Counted from the stretch's first letter, positions 1 to 7,059 are shown. The stretch: 8,523 nucleotides of DNA from Acetobacteraceae bacterium (GCA_947476855.1 CANJSR010000194.1:1-8523); one strand, 5' to 3'. The notes: a model not told the origin generated them from the sequence alone. Numbers and translations are program-made.

Positions 1-528
1 CATGATGTCCACCCGGCCGCCCAGCAGGTCGGGCAGCGCCTCGGCCCCCGTGCGGTAGGGGACGTGGATGATGTCGACATCGGCGAGGATCTTGAACGCC
101 TCATCGCGCAGATGGGTGGCGCTGCCGACACCGGGGGAGGAGATCGACATCTTGCCCGGGTTCGCCTTCGCGAGCGCGACCAGTTCCTTGAGGTTGTTGG
201 CCTTCACCGTGGACAGCACGCCGAAGCCGTAGACCAGTTCGCCATAGGCGCCGACGGGCACGAGGTCGGTGGGCTTGTAGCCGACCGGGCGCAGCAAAGG
301 CAGCAGCAGGATCGGGCTGTTGGGGCCGATATACATCGTGTAGCCGTCGGGGGTGGCGCGGACGACGGATTCCGTGCCGATCCCGCCGGCGGCGCCGGAT
401 TTGTTCTCGATGACGAAGGGCTTGCCGAGCTTGCGTTGCAGGCCCTCGGCGACGATGCGGGCAGGGAGATCGGCGGCGCCGCCGGCCGGATACGGAACGA
501 CGAGTTTCACGGGTTTTTCGGGATAGGC
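1..528. repeat. Direct repeat, left unit: mature part of TctC copy 1
   Basis: Positions 1-528 align without a gap to 1091-1618 at a constant offset of 1090 bases. By hand count about 441 of 528 bases agree (roughly 83-84%). The encoded 176 residues agree at 148 positions. The signal peptides differ more and differ in length. This is a tandem gene duplication, not a mobile repeat. The left unit continues beyond the window. Confidence 0.9.
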
Positions 529-603
529 GGCGGTCGCCAGCGTGGTGGTCGCGAGCAGCGCGGTGACCGACAAGGCCGCGCCGAATAGTTTCCTGAGCAT
601 CAT
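1..603 (-). CDS. TctC/Bug-family tripartite tricarboxylate transporter substrate-binding protein, copy 1 (C-terminus beyond window)
   Basis: Partial gene: 201 codons are visible and the frame runs open off the left edge; family members are about 320 residues, so roughly a third is missing. It should be a periplasmic binding protein that captures a small carboxylate for a TctAB-type transporter or for sensing. Residues 1-25 form a Sec signal peptide (Arg-Lys, hydrophobic core, Ala-Thr-Ala cleavage site before AYPEKP). Both family ligand loops are present: YPAGGAAD at about 38-45 and GAAGGIG at about 70-76, followed by PDGYT and the late HVPYRTG and DLLGGRVDIM segments. There are two adjacent ATGs (601-603 and 598-600); GGAAGG lies 4 bases before the first and 7 before the second, so either may be used. 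No tctA or tctB gene is in view, as is usual for orphan Bug proteins. The ligand cannot be predicted. The family call is firm. Confidence 0.93.
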   Translation of the reverse strand, partial: MMLRKLFGAALSVTALLATTTLATAAYPEKPVKLVVPYPAGGAADLPARIVAEGLQRKLGKPFVIENKSGAAGGIGTESVVRATPDGYTMYIGPNSPILLLPLLRPVGYKPTDLVPVGAYGELVYGFGVLSTVKANNLKELVALAKANPGKMSISSPGVGSATHLRDEAFKILADVDIIHVPYRTGAEALPDLLGGRVDIM

Positions 604-655
604 GGTCCCTTCCGTCAAGCACCGCACCGCCCTGGTACGGGCCGAATCCATCAAC

Positions 656-683
656 CGGACAATGATGCTTTCCACATTGTCCG
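656..683. promoter_or_regulatory. Inverted repeat, candidate operator for TctC copy 1
   Basis: A perfect 8-base inverted repeat, CGGACAAT (656-663) and ATTGTCCG (676-683), has a 12-base spacer, placing the half-site centres 20 bases (two helical turns) apart. This is the geometry of a dimeric repressor or activator site. A further TTGTCC (684-689) directly repeats the right arm at a 7-base step, and a CCACGTGG palindrome follows at 688-695. The repeat lies in the longest gap of the window, 53 bases upstream of the TctC start, and overlaps the candidate promoter. The symmetry is seen directly; regulator binding is inferred, and no regulator gene is present. Confidence 0.5.
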
Positions 684-690
684 TTGTCCA
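662..690 (-). promoter_or_regulatory. Candidate sigma-70 promoter for TctC copy 1
   Basis: Read on the minus strand, TGGACA (685-690; five of six matches to TTGACA) is followed after exactly 17 bases by CATCAT (662-667; four of six matches to TATAAT). Transcription would start near 655 and leave a leader of about 50 bases before the ATG. One arm of the inverted repeat abuts the -35 box and the other overlaps the edge of the -10 box, which is a repressor-like arrangement. The -10 match is modest, so this is only a candidate. Confidence 0.35.
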
Positions 691-697
691 CGTGGTC

Positions 698-726
698 GGG
701 GCGCCGGCCCTGGTCGCCGACGCCCC
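698..726 (-). terminator. Possible GC-rich stem-loop after TctC copy 2
   Basis: GGGGCG (698-703) and CGCCCC (721-726) can pair around a 17-base loop, starting 8 bases beyond the stop codon of TctC copy 2. There is no run of U after the stem, so it is not a classical intrinsic terminator. It may slow transcription or protect the 3' end of the message. In DNA this GC-rich such a stem can arise by chance. Confidence 0.2.
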
Positions 727-733
727 TCCCGCA

Positions 734-1684
734 TCAGTCCAGCTTCAGGTTCGTCTTCTTGATCCAGTAGTCGTAGGACTTCACTTCCTCGATCATGCGC
801 TTGTTCAGTTCTTCCGGCGTGGCCTGGAAGGGAACCCAGCCGATCTTCATCTGGCGCTCGATCACCTCGGGCTCCTTGTTCAGTTCGGCGACGACGCGGG
901 AGATGGTGTCGATCACCTCCTTGGGCGTGCCGACGGGGGCGAGGAACCCGCCCCAGACGGGCAGTTTGATGTCGAAGCCCTGTTCGGCGAAGGTCGGGAC
1001 GTTGGGGAATTCCGGGTGGCGACGGTCGCTCAGCACGGCGATCATCTTGACCGTCCCGATGCGGATTTGCGGGAAGAAGATGTTGTCCAGCATGATGTCC
1101 AGTCGCCCGCCCAGCAGATCGGGCAGCGCCTCGGCCCCGGTGCGATAGGGGACATGGATGATGTCGACATCGGCCATGGCCTTGAAGGCCTCATCCCGCA
1201 GATGGGTGGAACTGCCGACGCCCGGGGAGGAGATGGACAGCTTGCCCGGGTTCGCCTTGGCGAGTGCCACCAGTTCCTTGAGGTTGTCGGCCTTCATCGT
1301 GGACAGCACGCCGAAGCCGTAGACGACCTCTCCATAGGGGGCGATCGGCACCAGGTCGGTGGGCTTGTAGTTCAGGGCGCGGACCTGCGGCAGCAGCACC
1401 AGGGGGCCGTTCGGGCCGCAATACAGCGTGTAGCCATCGGGGGCCGCGCGGACGACGGATTCCGTGCCGATGGCGCCGGCGGCGCCCGACTTGTTTTCAA
1501 CGATGAAGGGTTTGCCGAGCTTGCGCTGCAGGCCCTCGGCCAGCAGGCGGGCGGGAAGGTCGGCCGATCCGCCGGCGGGGTAGGGGACGACCAGCTTGAC
1601 CGGCTTTTCCGGGTAGGCGGCGATGGCGGGGGCAGCGAGCAGCGCGGCCATGGCGACCGCGACGCCGAGCAGTTTCTTGAACAT
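734..1684 (-). CDS. TctC/Bug-family tripartite tricarboxylate transporter substrate-binding protein, copy 2
   Basis: Complete 316-residue secreted solute-binding protein of the Bug/TctC family, of normal family length. Residues 1-22 form the signal peptide (MFKK, hydrophobic stretch, Ala-Ile-Ala cleavage before AYPEKP). There is no lipobox cysteine, so it should be a free periplasmic protein. The two ligand-closing loops are YPAGGSAD at about 35-42 and GAAGAIG at about 67-73; PDGYT follows at 82-86, then HVPYRTG and [13 protein letters not shown]. The family binds small mono-, di- or tricarboxylates or related amides; this ligand is unknown. An in-frame ATG 22 codons upstream would put a charged, proline-containing stretch before the signal peptide, so I chose 1684, which has GGGAAGGA 6 bases upstream. 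It lies 62 bases after the glycosyltransferase stop and may share its transcript. The adjacent copy 1 is about 84% identical over 176 mature residues. Confidence 0.96.
   Translation of the reverse strand: MFKKLLGVAVAMAALLAAPAIAAYPEKPVKLVVPYPAGGSADLPARLLAEGLQRKLGKPFIVENKSGAAGAIGTESVVRAAPDGYTLYCGPNGPLVLLPQVRALNYKPTDLVPIAPYGEVVYGFGVLSTMKADNLKELVALAKANPGKLSISSPGVGSSTHLRDEAFKAMADVDIIHVPYRTGAEALPDLLGGRLDIMLDNIFFPQIRIGTVKMIAVLSDRRHPEFPNVPTFAEQGFDIKLPVWGGFLAPVGTPKEVIDTISRVVAELNKEPEVIERQMKIGWVPFQATPEELNKRMIEEVKSYDYWIKKTNLKLD
1091..1618. repeat. Direct repeat, right unit: mature part of TctC copy 2
   Basis: This is the partner of the repeat at 1-528. The differences are uneven: the stretch 1331-1450 (matching 241-360) has about twice the mismatch density of its surroundings, while 1271-1330 and 1451-1510 are nearly conserved. 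Both units are in the same orientation, as expected from unequal crossing-over or a local duplication. Confidence 0.9.
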
Positions 1685-1690
1685 CAAACG

Positions 1691-1698
1691 TCCTTCCC
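1691..1698 (-). promoter_or_regulatory. Ribosome binding site fixing the start of TctC copy 2
   Basis: On the minus strand GGGAAGGA ends 6 bases before the ATG at 1684. It is the best Shine-Dalgarno match near any candidate start of this gene and agrees with the start that gives a normal signal peptide. It rules against the longer in-frame start at 1750. Confidence 0.75.
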
Positions 1699-1704
1699 TG
1701 TGGG

Positions 1705-1719
1705 CCGGTGTTGCACCGG
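1705..1719. other. Short perfect stem-loop between glycosyltransferase and TctC copy 2
   Basis: CCGGTG (1705-1710) and CACCGG (1714-1719) flank a 3-base loop, a perfect 6-base-pair hairpin. In the transcript it sits about 28 bases after the glycosyltransferase stop and 6 bases before the TctC ribosome site. No U tract follows, so termination is unlikely. It could mark an RNA processing or stability point that allows TctC to be made in larger amounts than the upstream genes. That role is inference. Confidence 0.35.
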
Positions 1720-1746
1720 GACCGTTATCCAATCGTGATCCAGACA

Positions 1747-2964
1747 TCATGCCGGTGGGATCGGGTGGTGTCCATGATTGGTGGTGACGGGCTGTCCCGA
1801 CAGGATGTCCTGATACATGTGCATGATCTGGCGCGTGACGACCGGTTCGGAGAAATGCGCCTCCACCTGCCCGCGGGCCAGGGCGGCGTGGCGGGCGCGG
1901 GTCGCGGGATCGAGCAGGGGGGCCAACGCCCGCGCGATGCCGCCTGGCTGGTCGAAAGCACCGAAGACGCCGGCGGGGCCGACGACATAGCGAAAGCCCG
2001 GGACGTCGTGGCAGGCGACGGGCAGGCCGGTCGCCATCGCCTCCAGTAGGACGATGCCGAAGGTTTCGAACAGGGAGGACAGGACGAAGATATCGGCGGC
2101 GCGATACAGGTCCGCCATGCGATCGCGGGGGACGTTCACGAGGAAGCGGACCCTGTCGCCCAGCCGCGCGCGGGCCTGGGCGATGATGGCGTCGGTGTCG
2201 GTTTCCCGGCCGCCGGCGATCACGAGGGTGACCGGCGGGCCGTCGGTTGCGGGGATGGCGGCGAATTCCTCGGCCAGCACGTCGATCCGCTTGTGGAAGG
2301 ACCGGATGGCGGCGCAGCAGAGGATGATGGCGCCTTGGGCCGGCAGGTCGAAGGCGGCGCGGGCGACGCGCTGGTCGCCCGGGGTAAAGGCGGCAATGTC
2401 GAGGAAGTTGGGGACCATGTGGACGGTCCTCGGGCGAGGGATGGCGGCGGGGATGGAGCCGTCGTGCCAGCGGGCGGCGGCCTCGGGCGTCAGTTCCTGG
2501 AGGTGGCGGAAGGTGCCCAGCAGGGCCGGCTGCTCACCGGTGCCGTTTGCGAGGATGACTTTCGGGCGGGACCAGCCGCGGGTGTGGGCGATGTCCAGCA
2601 GGCGGCCGATCAGGGGGTCCTGGACATGCACCAGGTCATGGTTGGCGCGGACGCGGCGCCAGAGCTGGAAGGCGAAGGTCCATTGCTCGATTTCGTAGGG
2701 CGCGCCCATGCCGTAGCGCCAGCCGCCGAGGCGGCGGAACAGCCTGGCGAGGAAGCGGGCCGGTGCGCCGGTGCGGCGGAGGCAGGGCAGGGGGGTGCCG
2801 ATGCCGGGGGCGCCGCCGAACAGGTCGGCGGCGATACCCTGGCGTTGCAGGGCGGTGGTGAGGTCCTCGGCCCAGGCTTCGATCCCGCGGCGGATATGAC
2901 CGACGCCGGAGCAGGCGATGGCGACCTTGGGGGCCTGTGTGACATCGCGCCGGTCGTCGGCCAT
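1747..2964 (-). CDS. Glycosyltransferase family 4 (GT-B fold) protein
   Basis: A 405-residue retaining glycosyltransferase of the GT4 type, predicted to move a sugar from a nucleotide-sugar donor to an unknown acceptor in the cytosol or at the inner membrane face. The N-terminal Rossmann domain opens with [14 protein letters not shown] (about 15-27), the usual glycine-rich acceptor-side loop. The interdomain segment [14 protein letters not shown] is at about 184-197. The C-terminal donor domain has Arg221 and Lys225 (in IRSFHKR) and the family E-x7-E motif, Glu300 and Glu308, in [10 protein letters not shown]. No membrane segment or signal peptide is seen. The tail is His/Pro-rich (HGHHPIPPA). 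I chose the ATG at 2964 for its ribosome site; a GTG at 3003 and an ATG at 2997 in frame would overlap the carboxylase and lack one. It follows the carboxylase stop by 22 bases, suggesting co-transcription, yet has no obvious link to that pathway. Donor and acceptor cannot be read from the sequence. Confidence 0.93.
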   Translation of the reverse strand: MADDRRDVTQAPKVAIACSGVGHIRRGIEAWAEDLTTALQRQGIAADLFGGAPGIGTPLPCLRRTGAPARFLARLFRRLGGWRYGMGAPYEIEQWTFAFQLWRRVRANHDLVHVQDPLIGRLLDIAHTRGWSRPKVILANGTGEQPALLGTFRHLQELTPEAAARWHDGSIPAAIPRPRTVHMVPNFLDIAAFTPGDQRVARAAFDLPAQGAIILCCAAIRSFHKRIDVLAEEFAAIPATDGPPVTLVIAGGRETDTDAIIAQARARLGDRVRFLVNVPRDRMADLYRAADIFVLSSLFETFGIVLLEAMATGLPVACHDVPGFRYVVGPAGVFGAFDQPGGIARALAPLLDPATRARHAALARGQVEAHFSEPVVTRQIMHMYQDILSGQPVTTNHGHHPIPPA

Positions 2965-2982
2965 CCGCCCTTGTCCCTTGGT
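2965..2982 (-). promoter_or_regulatory. Ribosome binding site deciding the glycosyltransferase start
   Basis: On the minus strand the sequence before the ATG at 2964 reads AAGGGACAAGGGCGG, giving AAGGGA with 9 bases of spacing and a second AAGGG 3 bases away. The alternatives at 2997 (ATG) and 3003 (GTG) are preceded by AGCGTCCCTGTG-type sequence with no good Shine-Dalgarno match. This supports the shorter protein. Confidence 0.6.
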
Positions 2983-2994
2983 GGTGTCACCACC
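2980..2994. repeat. 15-base palindrome across the carboxylase stop codon
   Basis: GGTGGTGTCACCACC is a perfect 7+1+7 palindrome centred on the carboxylase stop codon (2987-2989), just upstream of the glycosyltransferase ribosome site. In RNA it could form only a stem of about 5-6 pairs around a small loop. Part of the symmetry comes from repeated ACC triplets, so chance is possible. It could affect translation coupling between the two genes or be a protein-binding site; neither is shown. Confidence 0.4.
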
Positions 2995-5900
2995 CATCGA
3001 CACAGGGACGCTTCTTGCCTTCCCGCGGGGCGACCGGCGGCATCGACCGCAGGCCGGCCACCATCCAGCGGCGCGTGTCGGCGGGGTCGATGACCTCGTC
3101 CACTTCCCACAGCGATCCCGCGTTCAGGGCCTTGCCGCGTTCGTAGAGCTCCGCGACCATGCCCTCATACGCGGTCTTGCGTTCGGCCGGATCGGCGATG
3201 GCGGCCAGTTCGCGGCGGCGGCCCAGCTTGACCTGGCCTTCCAGGCCCATGCCGCCGAACTCGCCGGTGGGCCAGGCGATGGAGAACACGCCGACCCGCA
3301 TCGACCCGCCGGTCATGGCCAGTTTCCCGAGGCCGTAGGATTTGCGGATCATCACGAAGAACACCGGCACGGTCAGGTTGGCGCCAATCAGGTAGGTGCG
3401 GCAGCAATGGCGTACGAGCGCGGTTTTCTCCGCCTCCGGGCCCACCATGTTGCCGGGGTTGTCGTTCAGCGACAGGATCGGGATGTCGTGCGCGTCACAC
3501 AACTGCATGAAGCGGGCGGCCTTGTCGGCGGCATCGGAGTCAATCGCGCCGCCCAGATGCATCGGGTTGTTGGCGATGACGCCGACCGGCCGGCCCTCGA
3601 TACGGAGGAAGCCGGTCACCATGCCGTGGCCGAAGCCCTTGCGGATTTCCAGGAAGGAGCCGTCGTCGGCCAGCGTGCTGATCAATTCCCGCATGTCATA
3701 GCCGCGCAGGCGGTTCTCCGGGACAACGTGGCGCAGCTTGCGCTGGTCGTCGCAGGTCCAGTCCTCGGTGCGGCCCTGGAAGTAGGAGAGATACTGCTTG
3801 GCGACCCGCACCGCGTCTTCCTCGTCCTTCACGAGGATATCGACGACGCCGTTCGGGACTTGCACGCTCATGGGGCCCACTTCCTCGGGGCGATAGACGC
3901 CGAGGCCGCCACCCTCGATCATCGCCGGGCCCGCCATGCCGATGGTGGCGCCTTCCGTCGCGATGATCACGTCGCAGCAGCCCAGCAGCACCGCGTTGCC
4001 GGCGAAGCAGCGGCCGGAGGCGATCCCGATCAGCGGCACCAGCCCCGACAGCCGCGGCAAACGGTGGAACGTGTCGGAGAAGCTGACCAGGTTGTCGGTG
4101 TCGGAGCCACGGCCGCCGCCGCCCTCGGTGAAGATCACGACGGGCAGGCGCCAGCGTTCAGCGGTCTCGAACATCCGGTCCTGCTTGTGGTGGCCCATGT
4201 GGCCCTGGGTGCCGGCCATCACGGTGTAGTCATAGGACACGACGACGGCGCGGGACTTGTCCTCGGGGAACTGGTCGCCGTTGATCTGGGCGAGGCCCAT
4301 GATCAGCCCGTCGGCCGGGGATTCGTCGATCAACTGCTCCATCGGCGTGGTGCGGCGGCGGCCGGCCAGAACCAGGGATCCGTATTCGACGAAGCTGTCG
4401 GGATCGCAGACATCCAGGATGTTCTCGCGCGCCGTCCGCTGTCCGGTCGCGCGCCGGCGGGCGACCGCCTTCGGGCGGGCCGGGTCCATGGCGCGGGCGC
4501 GCCGGTCCTCGACCTCCTTTAGGTCGGGGCGGATCAGATCGAGGTCGATCTCCTGGCGCTTGATCTCCCCGCCGGCGACGGCGCGTTCCTCGATGAAGGC
4601 CAGGGGATGGCCCTCGAACACCGTATCCGCCACGGCGACCGTGACCAGTCGCAGGATGCCGGAGACGGGGGCGGGCACGGTGTGCTGCATCTTCATGGCT
4701 TCCATCACCATGACTTCCTGGCCGGCCCGCACCTCGGCGCCATCGGCCAGCGTCAGGGACACGATCGTGCCCTGCATGGGCGCGCGTAGTGGGACGGTAC
4801 CCTCGGGGCCGGCGAGTTCATCCTCCGGCGCCTCATCCTGCGCCTGGGCCACGCGTTCCTGGCCGAGGGCCACGATCGCCAGCGGGTCGTCGGTTTGCAG
4901 GCGCATGCCGGGGCGGCGGGCGGCGGCGGCCGATTTGGCCTCGAAATAGCGGGCCTGGGTCGGTTCGGCGGCGACGAGGGCGGGAGCGTGTTCCTCGATG
5001 AAGCGGGTGTGGACGTCGCCGCTGATGACACCAGGGTGGCGCAGGACGGATTGCAGGAAGCCGATATTGGTAGCTGCGCCGGTCACCCGGAACTCCGACA
5101 AGGCGCGCACGGTCTTGGCGGCGGCGTCGGCGAAGCGGTTGGTACGGCTATGGACGATCACCTTGGCCAGCAGCGAGTCGAAGCGCGGGTTGGTGCGGTA
5201 GCCGGCATAGCCATAGCCGTCGACGCGCACGCCGGGCCCCGAAGGCGGCTCATAGGCGCCCAGCACGCCGCCCGATCCGCGGACGGTACCGTCGGGCTGC
5301 ATGGTTTCCAGATTCACCCGCGCCTGGATGGCGATGCCGCGGGGGAGGGGGATCTCCGCCTGGGTCAGGCCGAGGTCGGCCAGCGTCGCCCCGGCGGCGA
5401 TTTCAAGCTGCGCGCGCACCAGGTCGATGCCGGTGACTTCCTCGGTGACGGTGTGCTCCACCTGGAGGCGGACATTGGCCTCGATGAAGGCGACGGCGTC
5501 GGTTGTCGTGTCCACCAGGAACTCAAAGGTGCCGGCGTTCAGGTAGTTGGCGGCGGCGGCGAGCGTCGTCGCGGCGGTCAGCAGCTTTTCCCGCGTGGCG
5601 GGGGACAGGAACGGGGCCGGCGCGATCTCGACGATCTTCTGGCGCTCGCGTTGGAGGCTGCATTCGCGTTCCCACAGGTGCGAGACGGCGCCGGTGCCGT
5701 CACCCATGATCTGCACCTCGATATGGCGGGCGCGGGGGAACAGGCGTTCGACATAGACGTCGCCGTTGCCGAAGGATTGCAGCGCCTCGGACCGGCAACG
5801 CTCGAAGGCGGTGGCAAGCTGGTCGGGATCGGTCACCGCGCGCATGCCGCGCCCGCCGCCGCCGGCGACCGCCTTGACCATGATGGCGCCACCGGTTCCC

Positions 5901-6349
5901 AGCGCGGCCATGAAGTCGCGCGCCTGGTCCAGCGTCGTGGGGCCGGAGGTGCCGGGGATGATCGGCACCTCGCAGCGCGTGGCGAAATGACGGGCCTGAG
6001 CCTTGTCGCCGAACAGGGCGATCGTCTCTGGGCGCGGGCCGACGAAGATGATCCCGGCCTGGCGGCAGAGATTGGCGAAGTCGGCGTTCTCGCTCAGGAA
6101 GCCATAGCCGGGATGGATCGCATCGCAGCCGTTTTCCTTGGCCGCGGCAACGATCGCGGCGGCGTTCAGGTAGGCGGCGGCGCCCGATCCGGGCAAGGCA
6201 ACGGCGGTGTCGGCGGCTCGGACATGCAAAGACTGCGCATCGTCCTCGGAATGGATCGCGACCGTGGCGATGCCCATCTCGGAGGCGGTGCGGGCGACGC
6301 GGATCGCGATCTCACCCCGGTTGGCGATGAGCAGTTTCGTGATGGGCAT
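2987..6349 (-). CDS. Single-chain biotin-dependent acyl-CoA carboxylase (LCC-like: biotin carboxylase, biotinyl and carboxyltransferase domains)
   Basis: A 1120-residue cytosolic enzyme that carboxylates biotin with ATP and bicarbonate, then passes the carboxyl group to an acyl-CoA. The biotin carboxylase part is about 1-450: IANRGEIAIRV at 8-18, the ATP-grasp loop GGGGRGMR at 163-170, the catalytic stretch FIEANVRLQVEH at 288-299 (Glu290, Asn292, Arg294, Glu298) and Arg344. The biotinyl domain is about 515-590, with the biotin-accepting Lys553 in MEAMKMQH. The carboxyltransferase part is about 600-1110: an N half with GTQGHMGHHKQDRM (713-726) and GGGGRGSD (743-750), and a C half with NDNPGNMVGPEAE (962-974) and MTGGSMRVG. 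The order and size of about 120 kDa match the bacterial long-chain acyl-CoA carboxylase class, whose characterised members are homohexamers using short to long acyl-CoAs. Substrate here is unknown; acetyl-, propionyl- or a branched acyl-CoA is possible. GAGGA lies 6 bases before the ATG. No truncation or frameshift is seen. Confidence 0.95.
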   Translation of the reverse strand: MPITKLLIANRGEIAIRVARTASEMGIATVAIHSEDDAQSLHVRAADTAVALPGSGAAAYLNAAAIVAAAKENGCDAIHPGYGFLSENADFANLCRQAGIIFVGPRPETIALFGDKAQARHFATRCEVPIIPGTSGPTTLDQARDFMAALGTGGAIMVKAVAGGGGRGMRAVTDPDQLATAFERCRSEALQSFGNGDVYVERLFPRARHIEVQIMGDGTGAVSHLWERECSLQRERQKIVEIAPAPFLSPATREKLLTAATTLAAAANYLNAGTFEFLVDTTTDAVAFIEANVRLQVEHTVTEEVTGIDLVRAQLEIAAGATLADLGLTQAEIPLPRGIAIQARVNLETMQPDGTVRGSGGVLGAYEPPSGPGVRVDGYGYAGYRTNPRFDSLLAKVIVHSRTNRFADAAAKTVRALSEFRVTGAATNIGFLQSVLRHPGVISGDVHTRFIEEHAPALVAAEPTQARYFEAKSAAAARRPGMRLQTDDPLAIVALGQERVAQAQDEAPEDELAGPEGTVPLRAPMQGTIVSLTLADGAEVRAGQEVMVMEAMKMQHTVPAPVSGILRLVTVAVADTVFEGHPLAFIEERAVAGGEIKRQEIDLDLIRPDLKEVEDRRARAMDPARPKAVARRRATGQRTARENILDVCDPDSFVEYGSLVLAGRRRTTPMEQLIDESPADGLIMGLAQINGDQFPEDKSRAVVVSYDYTVMAGTQGHMGHHKQDRMFETAERWRLPVVIFTEGGGGRGSDTDNLVSFSDTFHRLPRLSGLVPLIGIASGRCFAGNAVLLGCCDVIIATEGATIGMAGPAMIEGGGLGVYRPEEVGPMSVQVPNGVVDILVKDEEDAVRVAKQYLSYFQGRTEDWTCDDQRKLRHVVPENRLRGYDMRELISTLADDGSFLEIRKGFGHGMVTGFLRIEGRPVGVIANNPMHLGGAIDSDAADKAARFMQLCDAHDIPILSLNDNPGNMVGPEAEKTALVRHCCRTYLIGANLTVPVFFVMIRKSYGLGKLAMTGGSMRVGVFSIAWPTGEFGGMGLEGQVKLGRRRELAAIADPAERKTAYEGMVAELYERGKALNAGSLWEVDEVIDPADTRRWMVAGLRSMPPVAPREGKKRPCVDGW

Positions 6350-6370
6350 GCTGTTTCCTCGACGCGGTAG

Positions 6371-6390
6371 GTGCCTTTCCTGTCAGGCAC
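6371..6390. other. Stem-loop between the unrecognised gene and the carboxylase
   Basis: GTGCCT (6371-6376) and AGGCAC (6385-6390) form a perfect 6-base-pair stem around an 8-base loop. On the minus-strand transcript it starts 18 bases after the stop of the upstream gene and ends 21 bases before the carboxylase ATG, just above its ribosome site. No U run follows, so it is not an intrinsic terminator. It may be an RNA processing or stability element. The pairing is visible; the role is inferred. Confidence 0.35.
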
Positions 6391-6408
6391 ACCCGTCGGG
6401 GCTGCATG

Positions 6409-7059
6409 TCAACTGGCGCGGGCGGATCGTTGCCGCAGTGGGGCCGCATCGCGGTTCGCCGAACGCTGGCGGAACAGCTTGTTGAGCACGGGGACCATGT
6501 CGTCCTCGAACGTCGAACGCAGATCGAGCGTCACGAGGTGGGGCGTGTTCACCCCATGGCCCGACCAGGACGGAACGCCGATCGTGCGGCTGATCCGCTG
6601 CGTCATGGCGGCGGTGCGCAGTGGGATCACGGTGCTGTCGGGAATGGGATACAGCGCCGCGTCCGTGATCGAGGCGGCGACGGAGCGGAAGGCCCGGCTG
6701 AGATGGGCGTTGTCCGCATGTGTCACCAGCGCGGCGGGCAGATCCTCCAGCGCGGCGAGCCGGAGCAGCAGGGCGGCGACCATGTGGCGGCAGGTCCGTT
6801 CGCTGACGGGATCGCTCGCCTGGGCATCCAGCAGCAGGAACGGGTCGCGCCCGGTGGTGCCGAAGCGGGCCCCCAGCAGCGCCTTGGCGGCTCCCGTCGT
6901 GCGGTCCAGTTCCATCACCAGGTGGTCGGTGCGGCTCCAGACCAGGTTCGGGTCGTGTCCCATGGGGGCGGGGATCGCGCCCCGCGCACCGAACGCGCCG
7001 CGGATCGCGGCACGTCCGTGGATCACTTCAAGCCGAGGCCTGCTCTCCATCTTTCGCAT
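6409..7059 (-). CDS. Hypothetical protein, possibly with a GNAT-like fold
   Basis: A 216-residue protein I do not recognise. It is soluble, with no signal peptide or membrane segment, and should act in the cytosol. Codons are strongly G/C-ending in this frame, as in the neighbours, which supports a real gene over the overlapping plus-strand frames. Between about residues 47 and 135 the pattern (strand HLVMELD, strand FLLLDAQ, helix RHMVAALLLRLAAL, strand AALVTHADN, helix LSRAFRSVAASI) resembles the second half of a GNAT acyltransferase core. The acetyl-CoA loop (Q/R-x-x-G-x-G/A) is not evident, so acyltransferase activity is only a guess. The C-terminal 20 residues are Arg/Ala/Ser-rich. I chose the ATG at 7059; a second ATG three codons later is possible and both ribosome sites are weak. 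It lies 79 bases after the oxidoreductase and 59 before the carboxylase, so joint expression with both is likely. Confidence 0.7.
   Translation of the reverse strand: MRKMESRPRLEVIHGRAAIRGAFGARGAIPAPMGHDPNLVWSRTDHLVMELDRTTGAAKALLGARFGTTGRDPFLLLDAQASDPVSERTCRHMVAALLLRLAALEDLPAALVTHADNAHLSRAFRSVAASITDAALYPIPDSTVIPLRTAAMTQRISRTIGVPSWSGHGVNTPHLVTLDLRSTFEDDMVPVLNKLFRQRSANRDAAPLRQRSARAS

Noticed and set aside
542..1738. Plus-strand open frame (398 codons) opposite TctC copy 2
   Set aside because: It spans the promoter gap and the signal peptide of a well-supported gene on the other strand and shows no domain.
1685..1750. Longer TctC copy 2 starting 22 codons upstream at 1750
   Set aside because: It would bury the signal peptide behind a charged stretch and overlap the glycosyltransferase end; the start at 1684 has a strong ribosome site.
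2965..3003. Longer glycosyltransferase beginning at GTG 3003 or ATG 2997
   Set aside because: Neither has a ribosome site, both overlap the carboxylase and the added residues look unlike a GT4 N-terminus; kept only as alternatives.
2918..4522. Long plus-strand open frame (534 codons) opposite the carboxylase
   Set aside because: It is antisense to clear carboxyltransferase motifs. Its translation is rich in Gly, Ala, His and Asp with no recognisable domain, as is usual for the shadow frame of GC-rich genes.
4895..6370. Plus-strand open frame (491 codons) opposite the biotin carboxylase domain
   Set aside because: It is the complement of the conserved ATP-grasp region; low-complexity Gly/Ala/Arg content and no family motif.
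6392..6400. CCCGTCGGG palindrome next to the 6371-6390 stem-loop
   Set aside because: Too short and GC-rich to separate from chance, and it cannot form a stable hairpin with a one-base loop.
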